Assembly: GCA_004431415.1 (NCBI GenBank) | Contig: QPMI01000689.1 | Coordinates: 50,723-114,722 of the forward strand | Direction of reading: 5' to 3' | Length of the DNA: 64,000 nucleotides | From: Cyanophora paradoxa | Taxonomy: Eukaryota > Glaucocystophyceae > Cyanophorales > Cyanophoraceae | Shown here: piece by piece, positions 56,946 through 64,000 of the stretch | Numbering within the stretch: position 1 is the first letter of the stretch | Layout of the letters: each line of letters opens with the position of its first letter | Position numbers and translations under genes: made by a program | Notes under the pieces: model-generated | Seen by the model: only the letters and a program-made list of their open reading frames with translations | Database searches by the model: none | Told to the model about the DNA's origin: nothing

Positions 56946-56964
56946 GGTGGTACTGGTGGGCTTA

Positions 56965-57440
56965 TGTAAGACTGTTTGGGGGGTTGGGGGTGTCAAGAAT
57001 CAATTTTTGGTGGGCACTTGGGGGCTTGGGCTCTTCACCATGCTATATGAAGATGTCCTTAAGTGCTGGTGGCCTACAAGCAAGTGGGGTGATTTTGGGG
57101 GGGTTAGGGGACTCAAGGGAAGTTAGGGGGTTTCTGCCAACTGACGTCTTGTTGTTTAGGTTACCATTCTCAGTCTGGAAGGTGGGGTTTAGGGGGGATT
57201 AGGGGGTTGTGAGTGGGTAGGGGGGTATTCTCTCACAACTCTATATATTTCTGGCTTGTTGCTTAAAAATGAAAAAGAGTTGGAGGCTATAGGAGTTATA
57301 TATCCCCCCCTAGGTCCCCTAACCCCCCCACATGTATACATTATTACCATTTCTGGTCATAAAACAACCAGAAAGTAAAAAATGAAGGTCCCCCAGAAGG
57401 TCCCCCAGACGTCTTGAACCCCCCCCAAAAACCTATCATG
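56965..57440. other. G-tract-rich non-coding region
   Basis: More than ten runs of four or more G occur on the plus strand between 56970 and 57225, several in the context TTAGGGG. C runs of five to nine follow at 57305-57330 and 57419-57430. G-quadruplex formation is likely. No credible gene here, though weak ORFs cross it. Confidence 0.55.
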
Positions 57441-57446
57441 AGCCCC

Positions 57447-59708
57447 CTAATCCTCCTCCTCTTCCAAAAATTCTATCAACAGCCCACAGCTCTTGAAGTA
57501 AGCCATCATCTCATCCCACTTGAAGACATAACACTCCCTTCCACAATACTTGGTAGGCCTCACATATTCCAGTCCAGCCATCTCAATGTAGAACTTCCTT
57601 GAGCTGAATTCATTCTTGAATTTATTAATTGTAATGAACTGCTGGAACCACTCCCACACCTGTTGCCTGTTCTCAGTCCTTGGTGTATCCTTGGTAATCT
57701 TTTGGGTGTCTACCAAATCCTTGGTGAACAAGGCAGTGACAGGAACACTTGCTTGTTGGGCAAGGTAGTAGCTGTTGGTCATTGGCCTGTCAGCATACCA
57801 GTTCACATCTGTGACATCCACCTTGTTTTTCAAGTAAAGGAATACCATGTGCTGGTTTCTTGGCTCCTTCAGCCAATTACCCAGTGACTTGAATATTTCA
57901 TGTCACCCTTTTTCTTGTCACTCACCTCCACAATCACAAACCTTCTATCTCCAGCCTCCACTTTGATTGGTAGGGTGTTGTTGGTAGTAAATATGATCCT
58001 GGCAAAATTCCTCACCTCATGAGAATTGACATACTTAGCCTCAATTACAATTTTCTCAGCAGTGATCATGTCCTTGAGGGCATCACTGTTGTGAAGGTGT
58101 CTTTGCCACTTGCCTCATTCACAGTGATAAGTAGTTTGTGCTTTCGCTGGTGGGCAAAGTTTCCAAATAAGTCCTTCAGTGGGTTGGCTGTGCTGAAAGC
58201 CAAGTCCCACCCAGTATTTCATTTTGAAACCAATCCAATATGATGTTCTTCCCCACTCCTTGCTTTCCCTTGAAGATGATTGAAATCCCATTCAACTCCC
58301 CAGGTCTCTGAATAATGTGGGCAAAGTACTTCAGTATGTAATTGAATGTAGAAGCATCTTCACCACTGAGAATCATCATGTGGTCAAGGAATGGGCTAAC
58401 ATCTTCCAGTTACATCAGGAGGAATATCCATTTCACTCACATCCATAAGCTCACCTTTCATACCAGCATAGGCATTAAACACCTTGGCAGTGGTGGAAGC
58501 AGATTTTACAGGAGGTGGGAGGAAGTCCAAGTAATCATACCTTGTGGCAGTCTCATCTTTCGCCCACTTTTTGATGAAGTTATGAGGCTCCATCTTCATA
58601 GACATTAGGTCAAACTCTGTGTATGAATGTGAGGGTATACATCCTCAGCCAAGCTTTTGAAGCTGGTTGTGTCATACTTCTTGGTATGATCATTCCAAGA
58701 CAAGACAAACCCAGGCTTCATAATGTGAGCAAGTCTGGCATCCATGTAGGGCTTGATCTCCATGTAATCACAGTTGGTAGGAATTGGAGCAGTCTTGTAA
58801 TCAATGTTGGAAAGGGAAGCTTGACATTCAGGTACATCAAACCCACTGGCCATAGGTTTTTCCACAAAAGTCACCCTGTAGCCAGTTTTCCCTCCACATA
58901 ATCACTAACCTCTTCCAAAGCACTCAATACTTTGGGGTCTTTCCTGATCATACATCCATCAAAGACCAAGACATCCACATGGAGCTTAAGAGCACTGAAG
59001 TACTCACAAGCAGCCATTAACACCTGATTCTCAAGGTCACATAGTACCATATTCATGGTGGAACCAAGTACATTGCTTTCTTTCTTGCGCTTAGCAATAG
59101 CATAGAAGCGCTGCTTCTCAATCCCACCAATGAATTGATGGACTTTGGCCATTTCCTCTTTGAGATCACTGAAGTACTTGTGATTGTAAGTAGGCTGAGA
59201 GGTCAGCCCCTTGCCCACCATTGATGACTGCCAGAATGCTGCGCTTGACATCAGCCTTGGATTTCTGGGTGACCTCACAGAGATCATCAAGAATTTCATC
59301 CCTGCTCTGAACATATTTGTTCAGCTGAGGAGTGGCAATTGAATGTTTCTCACAATACTGAACAAGCAGGACAGGGTGGCAGTTCACAATGTCAATGTCA
59401 TAGTAGTAGTCCTTGGAAATGGTGTGGCGAATTTCCCTACAGATGCTTTGAAGGCTGGGGGTTTTTCCATCCACAAAGTACCACAGTGTTGTGCTTCACC
59501 TGCTTATATTTACAGGTGTGGTAGCCCTCATGATCGACGATAGAAAGTAATTTCTGGATGATGGCTCTCATTTGGGTCTTGTCAGTTTCAGGGCGAAACT
59601 GGAGATTATCAAAGTTCTCCACCACCCATTTGAGGTTACTCTGTGGATGCGCTCAGTGAGAATGAAGGTGTTGCCATTGGGGTTGATTGAGCTGAATGAG
59701 GGAGCCAT
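57447..59708 (-). pseudogene. Probable TV-Pol (family-A-like polymerase) fused to SF3 helicase, multiply frameshifted
   Basis: Starts MAPSFSSINPNGNTF at 59708. The N-terminal half has YYYDIDIVNCHPVLLVQYCE, VKRSILAVINGG and LHVDVLVFDGCMI. These resemble motifs A, B and C of the TV-Pol palm domain found fused to SF3 helicases in virophages and related elements. The C-terminal half is the same helicase as in element 1: Walker A GKQGVGKN at about 58250, NFARIIFTTNNTLPIKVEAG and the C-terminal EYVRPTKY region. Breaks occur near 59620, 59190, 58870, 58610, 58410, 58200, 58080 and 57860. The gene points left, opposite to PolB, unlike in element 1 where both share a strand. Confidence 0.65.
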
Positions 59709-59804
59709 TCTATAATAGGGTGAGATAATTATTTCAGTGAACTATACCTTAAGTACTTTTCAGAAAAAGGAGTAACTCCAATCAATTTTTCGGACCCCCC
59801 ACCC

Positions 59805-59996
59805 TCATACATAGGGATTTCGCTTCCTTGGCCGCCCCCTCCGGTCAGGAACAGCCTCTTCAAACAAATACCTGATACACAATAAAGCGCCTGCTCTGTA
59901 CGTACTAACCCTTACATATTTCTTGTGAAGCTCTCGAAACTCTGGGTCATTTTGAATCCTGCGTTGGATGTATCTCATTTGCTTTGTGTATGCCAT
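59805..59996 (-). CDS. AT-hook type small protein, element 2, 63 aa
   Basis: MAYTKQMRYIQRRIQNDPEF, then RELHKKY and a terminal hook RRGRPRKRNPYV. The arrangement (R/K-rich helix, D/NPEF/YRE, GRP hook) matches the KYRE family. It lies 96 bp before the TV-Pol/helicase start on the same strand, the same relative position as the 108-aa gene in element 1. Confidence 0.55.
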   Translation of the reverse strand: MAYTKQMRYIQRRIQNDPEFRELHKKYVRVSTYRAGALLCIRYLFEEAVPDRRGRPRKRNPYV

Positions 59997-60049
59997 TGCT
60001 TGATGCGTTTCCTCTTATAGTATAGTTGAGATTTCTTTTTAAGTAGATT

Positions 60050-60548
60050 TCACTCTTCAAAACGTTGGAGGGATAGCTTACATGCGCGTACTATTTTTTG
60101 GGTGGGCACCCAGTTACTCAGCCTCTTCTCAATCTTGCCACATTGAGTAATCATCTGATTAATCCAATGAACCTCCCCCAAATCACAGAAATTTATGTCC
60201 CCAGAAGCATGTTTAAATAATGAGTTTCTGAGCTCTTTGCTCTTTTGAACAAAGATATTCTTGACATCACTCCACAAGAGTTTGATAATTGGATTTGACC
60301 CTTCACCATACTGCCATGTAGAGGAGTTACCAACCCGAAAATACCATAGTCCTTGTTTTTTACCTTCAGGGATTCTGTAAAGCACCTTGTGACTAAGAGC
60401 CAGACGGGCAACTTCAGCTATTGACTGTCAGTGCCCTCCATGATACATCGTGAGACAGCTTGTTTAATAACTCCTCATTCTTGGATTGGACAGCATCCAC
60501 TTCAGTGGTGTCAATCGTGAGAATTCGAGCATCCATTGTGACAATCAT
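60050..60548 (-). pseudogene. Unidentified gene, about 165 codons, one frameshift
   Basis: Starts MIVTMDARILTIDTTEVDAV at 60548; the frame breaks near 60420. From there 60385-60050 continues as MLYRIPEGKKQGLWYFRVGN and ends SLQRFEE. The middle (GSNPIIKLLWSDVKNIF) is Trp-rich and looks like a globular DNA-binding or adaptor domain, but I recognise none. It is divergent from PolB, with an AT-rich promoter gap of about 105 bp. Confidence 0.4.
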
Positions 60549-60653
60549 CTTGATCTCCTTTGAATATAGTAGAGAAAATAATCTTTAAGTAGTAACTATA
60601 CCAGCACTTAAAGAAATAAAATGTTCCCTATATAGAATACAGCCCCCACAACC

Positions 60654-63600
60654 ATGCCCCGCCCCAGCCACTACCAAATTAAGGAGCTCCAGGACAAGAT
60701 TCTCGGGAATCTGGCCTTCCTCCTTGCGAACCACTCCATCAGTGAAAGCGAATATGAATCATACATAAGCCAAACCAACAAAGCTCAAGGGCTTCAAGCT
60801 CTCAATCGAGAGCTATTAGGGAAAATCGACGCCCTTGATGAGACTGATCGCCTTGGCCAAATCCAAGTCGAACAAACACCACAACTCAAGTCAGAGGAGA
60901 TGAATACACTACCTTAATAAATGAGCATCGCGCTCTCTGAATAATAAATACATCGATTTCACATCAGAGCTCAGCACCAGATCCTGACCACTCAAGAGTT
61001 TATAGACACCTACTCTGAGGAACTCCACACAAGGCTCCAAGATGCCATCAATTCACAGATGTCGATTAAAACTCGCTTTACGTTGTCTGTCGCTTTTCTA
61101 AGCAATAATTCGAGAGATTTATTACCAAGCACATTTACAGCACCTATGCTATCATGACAAGATCTCGAATCCTCACAAAGAGACAGCTAAACTTGCCAAG
61201 GAATGCCAGTCGCAAATTAATGTCACAGATAGCTACAATTAGATAGCATCAAGCCCTCAGGGTCATTGTTCTCCTTTAAGCCATCTCAGGAGGAGCATTT
61301 ATTCCCATTGCCTGAGTGGCTAAAAATAAACGCGCCATTGTCAATGTTAATAACAAGGACAATAGGTGCTTTGAATATCCATCCTGAGCTATATTCACAA
61401 GGACGAAGTAAATAGCCACAAGCGCAATGAGACTTCCCAATACAGGAGGTGGTTCAAAAAAGAACTAAATTTCGAGGGCATTGAGTTTCCTGTAAGGCGG
61501 ATGCTGATACTATTGATCTCTTTGAAAATCTCAATCCAGCAATCTCTGTTAATATTTACGACCCCTCTAATCTACAGAAGAAATTAATCTACTCCACAAC
61601 AGCTCCTCAAGGAACAGGAAACACCAAGTGGATCTGCTGCTAATTACAGACGAAAATGGTAACAGTCATATACCACAATATTCAGCATGTCCAGAGTCTT
61701 AGCTAAAAATGATAAGCAGCGACTCCATTTCTGTAAAACCTGTTCCAACCACTTCAAGACTGAGGAGAAGCTTCAATCCACATTCAAAGCAAACGTTGTG
61801 TGGATTGGAAGACAAGTGCTGGAGAGACCCCAAAACAACCCACATTCATTGAATATGGTCTTAAACACTCTCAAAGACTGTATTCCTCCCGTGATTGCCT
61901 ATTGCTATTTCGATTTTGAAACAGATCTGGTATGTTCAAGATCAAATCAATCTCACTGACAGCTCTTCATAATAATAGAGTAGTACTCACTAAAACCCAC
62001 TCCAACATCTTTGAGCTCCTGAATACCTCGACAGCAAGCCCCAGAGCTATTCAAAGCCTATTTACCAACCCCAATGTCACTGACCAAAGAGCAGAAACGT
62101 ACCCATTACCTTGCTAAAACCTGCTACATCTGCCAAGGTGATTTCACCCAAGACAATATAAAGTGAGGGATCACTGACCACAAACTGGCGATTTTGTAGG
62201 CACAGCATGTCGCAAATGTAATCTCCACAGACGCACCAGCAATCTCACCAAGATTCCCATAGTGACCAATGATCTGTCCCTATCTGGAACGCAGATATTC
62301 AAGGCAGTCGCCTTAAATCCCGAAAAAAGGGTGGAAGTCCTCGCAAAATCGTTTGACACTACATGTCGATCACCTGGGGCTGTTTCAAATTCATTGACAT
62401 CAAAAACTTTATTGATTATGGCGTCCAGAACGGGAAGGATTAATGAAAAGTTCCAGCTTTTCCGCCAGAAATCACACAAAACTTTTGGGATGGATGCTGC
62501 CCCTATGTCTCAAGTCCAGGGCTTTCGTGGGACAGCATGCTATCGATTACCAAGCCCAAAATCGAACTCTCTCCAACCTTGATATGTACAACATGGTTGA
62601 AGGCATGATCAGGGAGGCCTTTCGATTATGAATCATAAATATGCCAAAAAGGAAAGGGACAGACACATTATATATTTGGATGCCAATAACCTATATGGAT
62701 ATGCCCTGTCCCAAAAGCTACCCCTCTCGAATTTCCAATGGCACCCAGAACCCTCAAATTACGACCTGTCATCAGCAGAGGGGCCATCTTAGAAGTTGAC
62801 ATCATTATCCCAGCACCTCCATCAACTCCACAAAGAACTGCCTCTTGTCATCAGAGAACAGAAGATGGGCTCAAGCAGCCTGCGAAGACATATCAACTTT
62901 GTGGTGTCGAAACCTTTGCTCCAATTCATGGTAGCACAAGGCTTAAAGGTCACCAAAAATCCACAGGGTGCTAACATTTACTCAGGCTGCCTTTTGAAGC
63001 CTTACGTCGAATCCAATGCCCAAAACCGCAGAGCAAGCCGCCTCCAAACCCGAAAAGGACTTCTTTAAGATCATGAACAATAGCCTTTTCGGCAAAACCA
63101 TTGAGAAAGTGAGAGGAAGGTCTAATGTCAAGATTGCCACCAACGAAAAGCATTTATGAATACGCCAGATCGCCCCTACTCAAAAGCAGAAACAAGACTA
63201 AGCGATTCAGCAGTAGCCTTCGAAATGCTACAGAAAAGATGTCAAGTTAGATAAGCCCATAGCAATTGGGCAGTTTGTTTGATCTTGCCAAGCTGCGCCT
63301 ATTTGATTATTATTATAACACCATCAAGCGGAAATGGCCAGACTGTAAACTGCTTTTTACTGATACAGATTCGCTTTGCTTCAATAAATTCGAAAACTAT
63401 AGCAAAAGACCTACAAGACATTGACACCACCCCACAGAGCTTGGAAAGTTCAAAAATGAGTTTGAGGGCAGAACCATTATGAATATGCTGGGGTAAGGCC
63501 GAAATGCTACAGCATTAAAACAGATGATGAGGAAATAAAAAAACTGGCAGGTGTTTGTAAGGAGACCATTCAAGCAGATCTGTCTTTCCAAGATTATAAA

Positions 63601-63735
63601 GACCATGTGTCCACCAAAAACCCAAGCAAATCGAAATGACTGTCCAAAAGAAGCTTGAAAATGAGACCTACAATGTGAAGATGTCAAGATTGCTTTCTAA
63701 TCCCAATATAGATGTCAATCAAAGATCACACGCAG
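60654..63735 (+). pseudogene. Protein-primed PolB, element 2, heavily decayed
   Basis: Starts MPRPSHYQIKELQDKILGNL, distantly similar to the start of the element 1 PolB (about a third of residues). More than ten frame breaks and stops follow. The catalytic signatures are still readable: Exo I YFDFET (about 61907), motif A DANNLYGYALSQ (about 62678), motif B KIMNNSLFGK (about 63068) and motif C FTDTDSLCF (about 63355). The HNH-like zinc segment is present near 62115-62235. The level of decay is higher than in the capsid genes of the same element. Confidence 0.7.
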
Positions 63736-63744
63736 ACAAACAGA

Positions 63745-64000
63745 GTACGATGTGAGTATATTGCCAATCCAATCCCTCAAGAGGAGAGAGGGGGTCGCAT
63801 TCAGAAAAAGAGTGACCTAAAGCTTTAGTTCCTGCGGATATCCCAACTGCCATTGCTGTGCCCACTTGGATCCCTTAGCAAGGACATTCTATGACACCAA
63901 GGTAGGATTTAAAGGCCTTGCTTCATTGGCCAAAGAGCTTCCAGATGTGCCAAGAAAGACAATCCGTAGATTCTATGATGCCCAAGAAATCAACCAGATA
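63745..64000 (+). pseudogene. Integrase N-terminus, element 2, frameshifted and cut by the window end
   Basis: KKSDLK, LVPADIPTAIAVP and FYDTKVGFKGLASLAKELPD correspond to KKSEMK, LVPVEIPVAIAVK and FYDVRTGYKGLQAMRAELPD at the start of the element 1 integrase. The order PolB then integrase matches element 1. The catalytic domain lies beyond 64000. At least two frame changes occur within this stretch. Confidence 0.65.

Larger units (their letters stand above)
37185..64000. mobile_element. Element 2: Maverick/Polinton-type element, left end and most of its body; right end outside
   Basis: It begins ACACATAGGG inside the second SUMO exon and encodes the same virion gene set as element 1, in inverted overall orientation. 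The set is surface pair, fibre, patatin, two minor capsid genes, capsid, ATPase, 244-aa protein and small genes. A divergent replication block follows (TV-Pol-like helicase, PolB, integrase). The expected target duplication is CAGGTG (37179-37184), to be found again beyond the window. Frameshifts are frequent in the capsid block and severe in PolB. The inverted repeat beyond the hairpin cannot be measured without the other end. Confidence 0.85.

Overview
The window is a piece of a eukaryotic, probably protist, chromosome carrying two large virus-like DNA transposons of the Maverick/Polinton (Polinton-like virus) type. The host DNA at the left (1-4075) and between the elements (36922-37184) is GC-rich and gene-dense. 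Its introns are very short (about 50-80 nt, GT...AG), its promoters have TATA boxes, and palindromic boxes recur upstream of genes. The elements are AT-rich, mostly lack introns and encode virion proteins. I cannot name the host; the flanking genes are mostly unrecognised, so an older viral origin for part of the flank cannot be excluded.

Host flank: the 5' end of a minus-strand gene (1-235), a 207-aa protein with two SUMO-interaction-like motifs (752-1375), a three-exon gene (1684-2849), a converging minus-strand gene (2858-3714), then a SUMO/SMT3-like gene starting at 4024. That SUMO gene is interrupted twice. Element 1 lies in its first exon and element 2 in its second exon.

Element 1 (4076-36921) looks complete. 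It has a perfect 6-bp target duplication, 817-bp terminal inverted repeats that each begin with a 73-bp hairpin, and about 20 apparently intact genes. From the left these are a DD35E integrase, protein-primed PolB, GIY-YIG nuclease, RING protein, AEP-type primase plus SF3 helicase, small basic proteins, packaging ATPase, major capsid protein, two probable minor capsid proteins, a patatin phospholipase with a discoidin-like tail, an 1838-aa phage-like fibre with a self-cleaving S74 chaperone, two paralogous surface-type proteins, a zinc-ribbon protein and an AdoMet decarboxylase (SpeD-like). A nested Helitron-like insertion (31427-36688), GC-rich and full of satellite-like repeats, splits the right inverted repeat exactly between an A and a T. 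Without it the element is 27,584 bp.

Element 2 (37185 to beyond 64000) starts with a hairpin of different sequence but the same 28-bp-arm design. It lies in the opposite orientation. Its morphogenesis genes (surface pair, fibre, patatin, capsid proteins, ATPase and small genes) closely resemble those of element 1. Its fibre instead ends in six LamG-like lectin domains. Its replication block is a different lineage: a probable TV-Pol (family-A-like) plus SF3 helicase in inverted orientation, a distant PolB and an integrase running off the window. Many element 2 genes carry frameshifts, often single-base losses in short homopolymers. This means either decay or local sequence error. The pair reads as a modular virus family that exchanges fibres and replication genes and uses chromosomal integration.
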